Below, piece by piece: positions 35,343 through 46,708 of a DNA stretch of 64,000 nt. The DNA comes from Cryptomeria japonica (taxonomy: Eukaryota; Streptophyta; Pinopsida; Cupressales; Cupressaceae). The translations under genes and the position numbers were made by a program. A model generated the notes under the pieces. That model was given only the letters and a program-made list of their open reading frames with translations. It searched no databases and was not told where the DNA came from. Each line of letters starts with the position of its first letter. The stretch's first letter is position 1. The stretch spans positions 124,433,140-124,497,139 of the forward strand of contig NC_081410.1 in assembly GCF_030272615.1 (NCBI RefSeq), read 5' to 3'.

Positions 35343-36314
35343 CTCAATAGGTGTGTAATTGAGTTCATAGCCCACTAGTGTGCAAGAGATGTAGTAAACA
35401 ACACACTCTTTTCCTTCTGCATTATGTTGTGCCAGTAGTACACCCAATGCTGTACTTGTTGCCGATATATAGAGTAATAATGGTCTACTCGGATCTGGTG
35501 GGATCAGCAATGGCGTATTCATGAGATAATCTTTAAGCATCTGAAATGCTTGCTGGCATCTGGCATCCCACTGAAAGTGGATGTTCTTGTGTAGCAGGTG
35601 TGTGAATGGGTGACATTTATCAGCCAGTTGTGCAATGAATCTGCGGATAGATTGGAGCCGTCCTTGTAGTGTCCTTAGCTGACTGATATTCTTTGGAGGT
35701 GGCATGTCCATGATTGCCTTAACCTTTGCTGGATCGACCTCAATGCCTTTGCTTGAGACAATGTATCCTAGAAGTTTCCTGGAGGTTACTCCAAAGACAC
35801 ATTTCTTTGGGTTGAGTCGAACATGATATTGTTCCAGTCTATCAAATATTTTATCTAATATGTTGAGATGCCCTTCTCTGGTGAGTGATTTTGCTAGTAA
35901 GTCATCCACATAATCTTTCATCATAGTATGCATCATGTCATGGAAGATGGTGGTCATTGCTCTTTGATAGGTCGCTCTTGCATTCTTTAGACCAAAAGGC
36001 ATTACATTCCAGCAATATGTGCCCCATGGACAGGTGAAGGCTGTCTTATGTTGATCTTCTGGTGCGATCTTTATTTGATTGTATCCTGAAAAGCCATCCA
36101 TGAGTGAAAGCATGGCATGTCCTACTGTCAGATCCACTATGATGTCGATATTTGATAGGGGGAAGTCATCCTTAGGACATGCCTTATTCAGATCTCTAAA
36201 GTCAGTACAAATGCGGATGCCCCCTTTTGGTTTTCCGACAGGCACAATGTTGGAGATCCATTCTGTATAATCAATTGGCCTAATGAAACCAACATCTAGG
36301 AGTTTCTTGAGTTA
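35343..36314 (-). pseudogene. Tat/Ogre-like reverse transcriptase
   Basis: Motifs in order: VGKPKGGIRICTDFRDLNKA, FPLSNIDIIVDLTVG, LMDGFSGYNQIKI, MPFGLKNARATYQRAM, the catalytic MKDYVDDLLAKS, then LLGYIVSSKGIEVDPAKV and the beginning of RNase H (PLLLYISATSTALGVLL). An in-frame TAA at 36312-36314 separates it from the upstream linker and TGA at 35340-35342 ends it within ELNYTPIE, where Arg normally follows. The catalytic residues themselves are intact. Confidence 0.92.
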
Positions 36315-37739
36315 TGTTTTGACTAGCACTGTAATCTGGGGATGCATCTTACCAAGCTTCTGCTTGACAGGTTTGGCTCCTTCTGCTACGGTGAGGTGAT
36401 GCATGACTAAATCAGGATCAAGCCCAGGCATGTCTGCATATGACCATGCAAAGTTGATCTGACGCTTCTGGAAGAACTCTATAAATTTAGGCTGTTCCTC
36501 TAGAGTGAGAAGAGATGTCAGATGTATGAGGTGAGGATTTTCAGGAGTCCCCACATTGTATTCTTTGGTTTCCTTGATGAGAATCGTTGATTGTTCCTGT
36601 TGTGTACTAGCAGGGAGAATGTCAAACCCTTCATCCTCAGGCGCCTCAGAGAGGTTTTCACTGTTGGATACGCTCTTTCTTTTTACTTTTGTTGAATCAA
36701 ACAGTGCCACGGTGTGGTTTTCACTGGAAGATCCATGTTTTATTGTTATATTTTTGCAGCTGAAAGGTTTGGCATCCACCCCGAAGTATGTTGCGCTATT
36801 TAGTTCTATGGCGAATCCAGCTTTGTGAGCCCCGCTTGGTAGGTTATCCCTTAATTCCAAAAAGTCAATGATGGCCTCATTGTTTTGGAAGAGGTCAAGA
36901 CATGGGGGATTTGGTTTGTTCCATTCGATGAGTTCAGGATGGATAATGGGCATTACTTCAACGATTAGGTTAAGTTTGTTAGATGTATCGGTGAGGGTTA
37001 AGACAGTGTGGTGAAAGTCATCGATGGTACTCTCCTTGTCAGAATCAGGCGTTGGATGAGACGTAGGGTCTGTGGAAGATGTTTCCAGCTTAGGAACCCA
37101 AGAAGTCTTTATCTGTGCTTCTCCGTAAACAGGGATGTCTTTGCGGGGTGGAGTTATTGATGTGTCTTCCTCATTTGAAGTGTTAAGCTGAACAAAATCA
37201 AACTCCCATTCATGTGAGTCGGTCTCTAAATCACTTTCCAGCATCCGATTACTATACCATACTGGGATGTCCTTTGAGTAAAATATTGCAGGTGTGATCG
37301 GTTGATGTACCTTTGTAGATGAAATGATCGGTGCTGCAAGAAGGTCGATGGAGATTAAGGAATCCGATATGGGGAGTACTGGTAGTGTTGACTCAGGTGC
37401 TTCTGCTGGAACTGCTAGTGCCATAGATGCTACTGCGGGTTCTGATACAGTTGCTGCTACTAATGGTACTATTGATGTGATGGCTGCTGTGGATGGGATT
37501 ACTGGTTTGATTGGTGGGATGACTGGTATTGTAGATGGTGGTGTTGGGATTTTGAGCCTCGATGGGGCAGTTGTGATGGTGCTTGATGCTGCTTTGATAA
37601 TGAAAGGTGTCCTTTTTGCAGTAGGTTGATATAATGGTTTGCTGGGTTTTTCTTTGAATTTGAGTTTAGGAAAGATCTCTTTTTCAAAGCCTAGGCCCGT
37701 ATTACCTTTGGGCTTTAATTTCGGTAGCAGAGGTTCATG
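36315..37739 (-). pseudogene. linker between protease and RT
   Basis: Open in the polyprotein frame. A Pro/Ala/Thr-rich section (APSRLKIPTPPSTIPV, VAATVSEPAVASMALAV) comes first, then an acidic section with YGEAQIKTSW, then FGVDAKPFSCKNITIKHGSS and FFQKRQINFAWSYADMPGLD, the usual lead-in to Tat-type RT. No catalytic motif was recognised in the middle part. It begins just after the TGA at 37740-37742. Confidence 0.75.
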
Positions 37740-39020
37740 TCATCCTTATTTGCAATATCCTAAAGCACTCTGACCATCATACCCCATTCTTTGCATAATG
37801 AGGAGACCTTTGCCATACTGATCTATAGGAAGTTTAATTTGTGGTAGATCAGTGGTGATGGGATCTTTATAGATCCATTTTGCTAAGTCCTCATCTTGGG
37901 TTTCTTCTTCTTGACTCTTTCCAAGGATGAAAGGCATCAAAGCACATGCGGGCGTGATTAGTGGTTGTTGGAGTAACTGCTGTGGTTTACCATGTGTTCT
38001 AGGAGAAGTGGGCATTTGTCCCACAAAAAAGAGTTGATTCAAGTTGTATTCCCCAGGACCTTCCTCTGCTATTTTCATTTTAAGCTTTTCTTGCTTGGGT
38101 ATAGTGGTGTTCGAACTGGCAAGAGAGGCTGGACTTATATATGATGTGGAGGAAATGGCTTCTCTATTATTAGGAACATTAATCTCTGGTTGATGGTTGA
38201 TATTATGGCAATACGCAAAAGGATTTGCATCGCCCAGGATTGTGATCTCTGTACCGTTATGTGGGAACTTGATACATTGATGGTAAGTAGATGGAATGAC
38301 TTGCATGGCATGTATACAAGGTCTTCCTAACAATAGATTATATGGCAGAGGAAGATCCAGAACCTGACAAATGATGTGCTTTACCACAGGGCCCACTCGG
38401 ATTGGTAATACCACAACTCCTTTGGATGAATGCTCTACATCATCATAGGCTTTGATTGTGATCTTCTTACGAGGATCTACTGATTCTATTGCATATCCCA
38501 ATGTTGTGACCAACTGTAGTGTACAAATGTTTAGGCCTGCTCCATTATCTATCAAGACTCGCTTGATCTTGTGTTGGTTGATAAAGCCTTCAATGTGTAG
38601 CAAAGCATTATGAGGTTGTTGGAAGGAAGAGTTGTCACTTTCAGAAAAAGTGAGACAAGGTGATGACTTTAGATTTCCAACCATGGCTTGAAATTGGTCT
38701 GTATTCAGGTTTGCAGGGACTGACGCCTCTTGGAGTGCTTGATCCAAGATTGTTTTATGAGGTGGCAATAGGCGCAATAGCTCTAAAATGGATATAAGCA
38801 GAAGCATTTTGTCTAATTGTTCCACAAGATTGTACTGCTTTGGGATGGAAGTGGTGCCTTGTGGAGCTTCCTTTATGGTGACTTTGCCACGACGTGTAAC
38901 AACATTGCAATTTGAGTTGGGATTTTTGAAGGTTATAGTTGCAACTTGTTCACTGGCATCATACAGGTGATTTACAGTGTAGTTATACGCAGCCTACGTA
39001 TAATCAGTGGTATCAGTGCC
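37740..39020 (-). pseudogene. Tat/Ogre-like aspartic protease region
   Basis: The retropepsin-like segment reads KRVLIDNGAGLNICTLQLV (active site as DNGAG rather than the usual DTGS or DPGS), followed by VVLPIRVGPVVKHIICQVLD and LPYNLLLGRPCIHAM, the typical flap and second half. Upstream are EQVATITFKNP and AYNYTVNHLYDASE. Stops fall at 38994-38996 (TAG), 37746-37748 (TAA) and 37740-37742 (TGA). The DNGAG replacement may reduce activity; some Tat-group proteases also deviate here. Confidence 0.82.
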
Positions 39021-40601
39021 TCACCGGGAAGTGGAAGGACCCCTTTGATCTTTTGATGAAAGTGGATTTTTGAACATCAGATGATCATTATTTGTTGTTT
39101 TTGGGTCATTTTCTTCAATTTCAATTTCTCCTCGGTCAATAAGATCCTGAATAAGATCTTTCAATCGGTGACAATTACTTGTCTTGTGTCCTCTTCCTTG
39201 ATGGAATTCATAGTGTTCAGTATCTCTCCACCATGCCGGTTTGACTTGAGGCTCATAGTTTGATAGTTTAGGTAGAGTGACCAAATTCTGAGAAATGAGT
39301 TGTCGCAATACTGTTTCGATGGGTTCCCCTAAGGGAGTGTATGTTCGTTTCTATTTTTGTTGACGAGGTCTTGGTTCATCATGAGACGTGATGCAACCTT
39401 GATTTGAAGGGACATTTATGTTGTTCTGAGGTGGAGGATTTTGTCCTACAAATTGAACCACAGGTTGTGCATTTTGGATAGTTCGAGAATCCACAACTCC
39501 ATTGTTGATGATATTCTTGTTCTTGTTCCAGAAGTTTGGTTTATCACTATTGAAGCGTGGGCGAGGACCATCTTTTGGTTCATTAAATATTTTGATGAGT
39601 CCTTTCTTGATGAGTGCCCATTCACACTTCAAACCTTTGGTGATCATATCATTAAAAGAGTCTGTGTCTTTGACATCCAGGTGAAATTCCATTTCTTCGT
39701 TTAAGTTGGAAATGAATATTTCCACTAGTTCTCATTCAGGTAACTGAAGAGAACGTCTGCTAGACATTTGGCGCCATCGTTGCAGGAATACTGAGAATAG
39801 TTCACCTGGTTTTTGTTTGGTGTTGCACAGATCAACCATGGTGATGTCGCGTTCAATGTTATGAGAATAATGAACCAAGAACTTCTGGATGAGTTCCTCA
39901 AATGTTCTTATGCCACCTGATAGTTGAGAAAACCATGATGTGGTTGCTCCTCCTAAGCTTTGGGGAAAAAGGCGCATGAGGTATGTGTCTTCATATGCCA
40001 CTTCAAGACAAGCGGAACGAAATTCTCGGACATGATCACGAGGGTCTCCCTTTCCTCTATATTTTTCAAATTTGGGTGTTTCGAATCCTCGTGGAAAGGG
40101 TGGCATATAAAGATTCCTATCAAAAGGATAGGGACAGATGTCATTGAGTGAGAATTTGTTAGTCTTGACACCACTATGAAGCTGTTGGGCGAGATTCTTG
40201 ACTTGTTGCTGCAACAGCTCCATTTCATTTGGAGGAGGAGGTGGTGGGTTACCTCGAGGAATGTTATATCTGATGGGATCTCTACCTCTTTCCTCTTCAT
40301 GGTGACTTTGTCTTTCTGATGCTTGTCGTAATTGGGCAAGATCAAAGTCAGAGGGGAGTTTGTCCCCTTCTTGAGCGAGCTTTAAGAAGTGAGCATCCGC
40401 ATTGCTCCTGAGTATTTCGTCAAACAATCTGTTAAAGAGAGGGTTATGTTGAGCCCTTTCGATTATTGCAAGAGTGGGAGTACTTGGGTTTTCATCATCT
40501 GCATTTCCTCCCAGTGCTTCTTGAAATTCATTGAGATTGTCCTCTTCTTCTGCTTCTCTTTCTATTTCACGTTGCCTTGATTGGGATCGGGTTTGAGCCA
40601 T
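39021..40601 (-). pseudogene. Tat/Ogre-like gag
   Basis: Starts MAQTRSQSRQREIEREAEEED, with a coiled-coil-like acidic section, a Pro run and the capsid segment YRGKGDPRDHVREFRSACLE...LFPQSLGGATTSWFSQL, the Retrotransposon_gag pattern, then SNLNEEMEFHLDV. A CHHC-like finger near 39200 has lost its first Cys (YEFHQGRGHKTSNC). In-frame stops: 39732-39734 (TGA, in the expected Arg position of PERELV), 39351-39353 (TAG) and 39021-39023 (TGA). The reading frame itself never shifts. Confidence 0.9.
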
Positions 40602-43316
40602 TTTGTTTGCAAGTTTGTGTTGAAGTTGATTGAAAAATGATGATGAGTTTGTTTGACGAAAGATTTAGTGGATTGTGTGGTATGTAGATCTCTAGCACTC
40701 TAAGGTAGATGTAACCGAAATTCCTTCTTTGAATTGCTTGCTTGTTTGATAAGTGTGGACCGGATAAGGTGTAGAGAAATCTGAGATGTGTTACAGATTT
40801 TGACTACCTAGCAATGAGAGGATTCACTCATGAACTAGTTTTAACCTGTGTAGATGTGTCTCTTAGGATGAGCTTATCCTAGATGTAGAAACAATCTAAA
40901 AAGTGATGTGATGCATTGGATTTAAGCAATATCTAAAAAGGAATCTTGGGACAAGAACCTCTTAATGTTTTGAGAGTTGGGATGGATTGATGATGAAGTG
41001 ATGATGGATGAGTAAGATGATGGATGTTTTGTTTTCAACTTCAATAAAAACTTTGTGTCACAAATGGGACAAACTCTATTTCTTCTCTTTTGGGTGTTGG
41101 TGGTATTTCTCGAGCTACATTGTATGTGATATAGATGTTTGGGAAAAAGTTGGGATTAATCTTGCCTCCTTGGTTTTTGTGATAACTCAGAGCTCTATAT
41201 TGCATAAAAGCTCTGCGGTTCAATGATTTTGAATCAAATTCATTTGTTTTGCCTTGAAGGTAGAGACGCATGCGATGCAGAAAGACTCTATGTGAGACAA
41301 AGATTTGTCTATTTATATAGAAGAACTTCCTTCTTTTGATCAAAGCCTTTGAGCTTAATGGTCTTCTTTTCAAGTTGATATTCTGATGATGCTTCTTCTT
41401 TTGCAAGATGTGAAGAATGGTCATAAAATTTGACTCTTTGTTGTTTGCACTTTGTTTTTGATGTGTTTGGTTGTTTTGAGAAATGTTTGGTTGGATGAAT
41501 ACTTTGTTTTTTTTGGGATTGATTTTCTGATTTTTCTTTGACAAGAAAAAAAAGCAAGCACACAAACAGAAGAATATTGCCTAAAAGGCACAAATGAGTA
41601 TGGGTCTAGATCAACCCAATCCTTGGACTTGTATATGACCCTTCCTTTAGATGTATTTTAAGGTGTATTTCCACAGCCTGAAGTCGGCTCAATTTGCACT
41701 TGGTCTTTAAAACGAACACACTTCAAACACTTTTTATCCCTAAGGTCAAATGGCCAGTTGTGATAAATTTAGCCCACATCTTGATATTTCTTCGACTTTG
41801 GTACTACATACCTTATGAATCCCGCTATGGCAGGTAAGGATGTGATATACTAAGTCTTGCACGAGCATAACAAATAGATGATCCCTATGATGGGGGAGTC
41901 ACCACTTTTATCAAGTCACAAGTGACTTTTCAAAAAGTTATGTTTCTACTCAAGGAAATATGTATGGTGAGTATCTTGGGAGCAAAACCATCTATGCTCT
42001 TGCACTAAATTATATCTCAAATATCCTCAATCAATAGAATGGGTGGGCTACTACTTAAAGGTGTTTAGTCATGTTCAATGTTTTTGGACATAAGTTCATT
42101 CTACAGTGACTCACTTAAGAGCCTTGTAACTGGTGGTGGGGCCCATTTGTCCTTTCGACCAATTACACTGTAGGAACAGCTATACCCAAGGCTACAACTT
42201 TCACTCTCACCTGATTTCTATAGCGGCTCGAAAGATTTACCGCTCGAGGTCATTCCCAAGAGTATCGATCCCTTGGCAGGCCTCTCTTAAAAAGATAAAA
42301 TTTGAGTGTTACTAACACTTTTCTCTTGCACCTAGGACCATGAAAGCCAAGGGAGAGGATAGTGTGTGTTAGAAGTAGGACCACTCGACTAACTCTTTGC
42401 ACAAGTGTGTCAAGCACGAAAAACACATGTTCTTTTTAATCTATCTTTGCAATGTGATCTAATTATTTGGAGATGTTGCTCCAACAGTCATGGTGTTCTT
42501 TTTAACTTCAAGGCAAAATATTTTGTAAACTAGGAACTTTGAAATCCTAGTCAACTGAATTGAAAACACGTTTTGCTTGAAGTAAAATTGTTTTTGAGCT
42601 TGAAGGAAAAATGGCTTGTTCTTTTTAGATTGCCCAAAACAAAGTGTTGATTGTAAATTTCTTTTAAGTTGATGGAAGAAAATAAATTTTGTTTTGTTGA
42701 TTTTAAGCACCAAAACGAAGTTTGTTTCCTAACTTGCAAGAAATAAAGTTGTTTTGTATAAGTTTGTGGTTCTTTTTACCTTGGAACAATGAAATTCTTT
42801 TTAAGAGCCCCAAACAAATGTGTGATTCTTTTTTAAAAGCCCAAATTTGAAATGTGAAGTTAATTTTAAACCAAAATAAAAAGTGAATTCATTTTTAAAA
42901 CCAACTTCAAAAACAAGTTAGTAAAAAATATAAATCTACTTTTTAATCTAATTTAAATCTGCACAAAAGAGAAAAATAGTCAGTAAAATCCGCCTATTTG
43001 GTGGGCTTCTACAAGCCTAATTTTTTTTTTTTGTTTTTTTTTGGTTACAAGGTGATTTGTACAACGTTTTGTTACAATAGCACTAGTCTGTGTTTGAACA
43101 GAGGCGCTATTTAACACAAACGCGCTAAAAGAAAGGGAAAGACAGAGAAGGCAAAAAAATGCTGAAACAAGGTGAATAGCGCCAAAACAATGTCAAACGT
43201 GCCAAAACAGTGTCAAAAGCGCAACCTGTGTGACATTTTCAACATTCAAACATGTTATTGGTTTTAAAAAAAAGTTGATCTTTTTGGTGTTTGGATTCAG
43301 AAGGTTGTGTGTTCGA
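40602..43316 (-). other. long leader between primer site and gag
   Basis: About 2.7 kb with no recognised domain. A 174-codon minus frame (41041-41565), Lys/Asn/Gln-rich, could correspond to the extra upstream ORF of Ogre elements, but it has no motif that I can identify and may be chance. A/T runs occur at 43020-43045. Near 42780-42960 phrases such as TTCTTTTTAAGAGCCC and AAAAGTGAATTCATTTTTAA recur loosely. Confidence 0.5.
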
Positions 43317-43334
43317 TTCATGTCGGGTTCACCA
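43317..43334 (-). other. primer-binding site of Tat/Ogre-like element
   Basis: Minus strand reads TTTGGTGAACCCGACATGAA starting two bases inside the 5' LTR. The tRNA is not identified. The complement on the plus strand continues upstream with a T-loop-like TTCGATT, so the match to the priming tRNA may be longer than 18 bases. Almost the same site occurs in the element at 47754-55643. Confidence 0.8.
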
Positions 43335-43336
43335 AA

Positions 43337-45257
43337 TGATGCTCTGCAAAAAGGATTAGAAAATCTGTTTGATGGCAACACACACAAGAGCACAAGAAAC
43401 GAACATTAGTGTTAGCAACAAAAGATTATCCTAAACAGGCATATCAAGAGAGATATTAAGCATGAAATAGAAAGCATATAAACATAGAATAAAATAGCTA
43501 ATCAAGATGCTCATAGTTGCTCCTCCCTTGTTCCTCTCCTCTCCAAGTCCCAAATGAGTGTATCTCTCAGCTTTTAGCACTAGCCATGGATGCCATATGG
43601 AGATTCAAGATGGTTGAATATGATAAGCAAATGCTATGCAAGTGTAGATAGTGATGCTATGAGAAAGCTCTATGCTAATGCCAGTATAACAACAATACTC
43701 TAATGCTTCCCCCTTTGCTTGAGGAGAAGGGTTCTATTTATAGAAGAAATGGGGAAATGAAGGGTTAAGATTGAGTAATCTTAACAAGGGTTAGGATTGA
43801 AAGATATTCAATCCATGTGAGACTTTCAACCCAATCCCATGTTGACAAGTGTCACCATGAGGAGGCTTGAGAGGAGAGATAAAGAGCATTAAATGCTTGA
43901 GGGGACATGATGGTTACCCTAGTCAAAGAAATAAATGCTTTGAAGAGACACATGGGTTACATGAGGGTTAAGTTAGGGGTCAAAGTCCTTAACCATGGGT
44001 GCAAGTGGAATTAACCATTAATGGTCATGTAAGAGCCATAAGTGGTTTGGAAGACTTTAGAGGTTAATTTGTTGAACACACAAAGCATTAATTGCTTTTC
44101 AAAGACTTTGGAGTCTTTGAGAAGTGACTCCAATTTGCTTAGGAATGTGACAATATTTAGGGGATGGATTAGGTTAATTAGGAAAGGTTTAGAAGAATCT
44201 AGAAGGGGTTTAGGCATGCAAGTGGATTTTGTAGGAAAATGCAAGTGGGAGGAATTTTGGTATTTTCAATTAAAATAAAATTATTTATTTCAATTAAATG
44301 GTGTAATTTGCATTTGGATAAATATTCAAATAAATATTAATTTATTTAAATGAGAAAAAGGAAGATAAAGCATTAAAATGCTTGAAGACTTTGAGGGAAA
44401 CCATTAAAGGCTTGAAGACTTTAAGGAAAACCATTAAAGTCTTACGAAGACTTCAAGGGAAGCCATTAAGTTTGAAGACTTTAAAGCCATCAAGTTTGAA
44501 GACTTTAAAGGAAACCATTAAAGGCTTAAGAAGACTATAGAAGGAAGCCACCAAGTTTGAAGACTTTAAAGCCATCAAGTTTGAAGACTTTAAGGGAAAC
44601 CATTAAAGGTTTCAAGTGGGTGAGGATAAATAGGATTTTAAATAAATAATTTATTTAAAATAGTTGTGCAACTTGCATTTGTAGGAAAATGCAAGTGGGT
44701 GGAGGATAAAGGTGATTTAAATAAATGATTTATTTAAAATAGTTGTGCAACTTGCTTTTGTAGGAAAATGCAAGTGGGTGGAGGATAAAGGTGATTTAAA
44801 TAAATAATTTATTTAAAATAATTGTGCAACTTGCATTTGTAGGAAAATGCAAGTGGGTAGAGGATAAAGGTGATTTAAATAAATAATTTATTTAAAATAA
44901 TTGTGCAACTTGCATTTGTAGGAAAATGCAAGTGGGTAGAGGATAAAGGTGATTTAAATAAATGTTAATTTATTTAAATGTGAGAGATGGGATTTTGAGG
45001 GATTTAAATAAATATTAATTTATTTAAATGTGAGAGAATATTTAATTAAATAAATATGATTTATTTATTTAATTAATGGTCTGAATTTGGTTAAGTGAAT
45101 TAAATCAAATAAATTGAATAATTTATTTAATTAATAGGAGAAGAGGATTAAGATGAATTAATTAAATATTAATTTAATTAATTATTAATTGATGGTTAAA
45201 TAATCAAATAAATACTAAATATTCATTTAATTAAGTGGATAGATTTATGTGACTACA
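43337..45257 (-). repeat. Tat/Ogre-like 5' LTR (1921 bp)
   Basis: Plus strand TGATGCTCTGC to GTGACTACA, followed by CAATG. Contains the 79-bp tandem array (about 44633-44958) and the GAAGACTTT repeats. Offset from the 3' LTR is 14288 bp over most of its length. Confidence 0.95.
43735..43744 (-). promoter_or_regulatory. TATA box in 5' LTR
   Basis: Minus strand TTCTATAAATAGAACCC is a near-consensus plant TATA box, about 400 bp before the LTR end. Transcription would start about 30 bp further, near 43700, giving an R-U5 of about 360 bp. Inferred from sequence only. Confidence 0.5.
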
Positions 45258-45389
45258 CAATGCATTATGCTTTCCTCTCTTAATCTCAACAAATTTACAT
45301 CCAATCTCAGAAAACAAATTTACATCCAATCTGCACGATGCTGTATCCACTGGCATCCCTACTAAAATGGTTTGATGTGATGGCAGCCT
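45258..45389 (-). pseudogene. TNL gene, 5' part of terminal coding exon
   Basis: The exon begins after AAATGTTTCAG (acceptor at 45390-45391) and reads RLPSHQTILVGMPVDT, ASCRLDVNLFSEIGCKFVEI, KRGKHNA, then runs into the Tat/Ogre-like LTR at 45257. The frame continues open into 29048-28771 when the element and one CAATG are ignored. A 24-bp near-repeat (GATTGGATGTAAATTTGTT twice, 45290-45332) lies inside the exon. Confidence 0.78.
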
Positions 45390-45609
45390 CTGAAACATTT
45401 AAAATGTCAACATAAAACATTAAATAATTAATACAAATATTTGAAAAGTAAGAACAAAATTTGCTGAACACACAACTACGAGGTAGTACCCAAAATTATT
45501 TTCCCCCATCGGATACAAAAGAAAAAATCGCCGACTTCACCTTTGACAATAAATTAACTTGCTTTCCACTGAAAATCAATTTGTTTGTATTGAAAAAAAA
45601 TAGTATTAC

Positions 45610-46527
45610 CTTAAGTCCATAAATGCAATTCTTTACCCAGGCACATACATTGTCAGGCACTTAATTACGAGAGATTGAAGCCCTGTCAAAGAAGACAACT
45701 CTGATATTGTTTCCAAATTGGGACAATCCTCCACTATAAGAGACTGAAGCCCTGTCAAAGAAGATAACCCTGACATCGTTTCCAATTCGGGACAGTCCCG
45801 CACATCAAGAGTATTCAGTCTCTCTAGATTCTTTAAGTCCATTTCATTTAGATTCCACATACCGAAAACTTCCAATGATCGAAGTCCGGGACAAACCTCT
45901 CCACTAATTAGTAACTTTGATATATTATCTAATCCGCCTAAAGATATGGTTTCAAGGCTAGTGGTACAACTGCTTGTAGAAGCCTCCAAACTAAATAAAT
46001 ATTTGCCTTTGCTCACATCCAAATCCTCGTCCTCGGATTCCAAACACAATGATCTAAGATTACTAAGTTGTTTAGTATATCAATATTCTTCAAAGAGTTG
46101 ACCATTGTTAATTCTTCCAAATGACTGAACATTCCTATTAAATCTGGAAGCTTTTGCAATGAGGGAGACCCACCAATACGCAACTTTCTCAACTCGAAAT
46201 CGGTTTGGCATTCACAGTTACTTTCAAAAAATGAATTAATTGTCAGAAGTAAACAACCTTTGACCAAACAATATTCTAATTTATGATATGACTTATTTTC
46301 ACCAAAGGATGGCGAAATACCTGGGTATTGGTCTGCAACTGTTGATGAAAAGCGCTCCACAATTCTTTCACTTCGGAAACATGTAAGCAATGCAATTTTT
46401 GTAGAGGAATCCATGAAGGAATTTCTATTAAATCTTGAATTCTAAGCTGGAGGAGGTCAGTCTCAATAGAATCATTTGAATTCGCTATAAAATAAGTAAT
46501 TTTGGCTTGGAGGGACGAATCGTAGAA
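45610..46527 (-). pseudogene. TNL gene, leucine-rich repeat exon(s)
   Basis: Probably begins after TTTCCATTAG at 46528 with FYDSSLQAKITYFIANSND and ends before GTAATA at 45609. LRR phrases: LLQLRIQDLIEIPSWIPLQK and LHCLHVSEVKELW; LRKLRIGGSPSLQKLPDLIG and MFSHLEELTMVNSL; LSNLRSLCLES; LRSLEVFGMWNLNEMDLKN; LNTLDVRDCPELETMSGL, with the last repeated almost exactly (GLQSLIVEDCPNLETISEL). An intron may start at GTATTTCG (46320), but its acceptor is unclear. A one-base frame change near 46040 separates DIL from LSNLRSL, and another near 45636 closes the frame after MYVPG. LRRs would sense pathogen effectors; with about nine units this one is short. Confidence 0.8.
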
Positions 46528-46708
46528 CTAATGGAAACACCTACCCTTTGCTTCTACTAGGATTTGTTTAAATCCTTTTGCTTCCTACATATAAGGATCA
46601 GAATTAAATGTGGGGTTGGCTGGAATTTTTTTTATAAAACCACAAAAATTGAAATGTATTTTGTAAAAGCTTTCTATTGTTTTCGTTAATTTTTTTAAAG
46701 TAGCATAC

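Larger units (their letters stand above)
29049..45257 (-). mobile_element. Tat/Ogre-like Ty3/gypsy element, 16.2 kb, coding region full of stops
   Basis: Minus-strand element with LTRs of 1904 bp (3', 29049-30952) and 1921 bp (5', 43337-45257), perfect TSD CAATG, a primer site inside the 5' LTR and a purine tract inside the 3' LTR. Coding order is gag, protease, RT, RNase H, a second archaeal-type RNase H, integrase. The dual RNase H and YVDD-type RT are marks of the Tat/Ogre/Retand group. From the gag Met (40601) to the pol stop (33288) everything lies in one frame of about 2440 codons with no frameshift, interrupted by eleven nonsense codons. The LTRs differ by only about five substitutions plus small indels. 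Long noncoding stretches flank the coding part on both sides. Confidence 0.95.

Noticed and set aside
37324-37629. Plus-strand frame rich in Gly/Ala/Asp
   Set aside because: Antisense of the Pro/Ala-rich linker of the Tat/Ogre-like polyprotein.
41041-41565. 174-codon minus frame in the Tat/Ogre-like leader as a possible Ogre ORF1
   Set aside because: Lys/Asn/Gln-rich, no recognised motif, AT-rich context; kept only as a note in the leader entry.
43290-43336. tRNA gene before the 5' LTR (T-loop-like TTCGATT and ACCA end)
   Set aside because: Only a 3'-end-like portion exists, exactly where the primer-binding site belongs; no D or anticodon arm.
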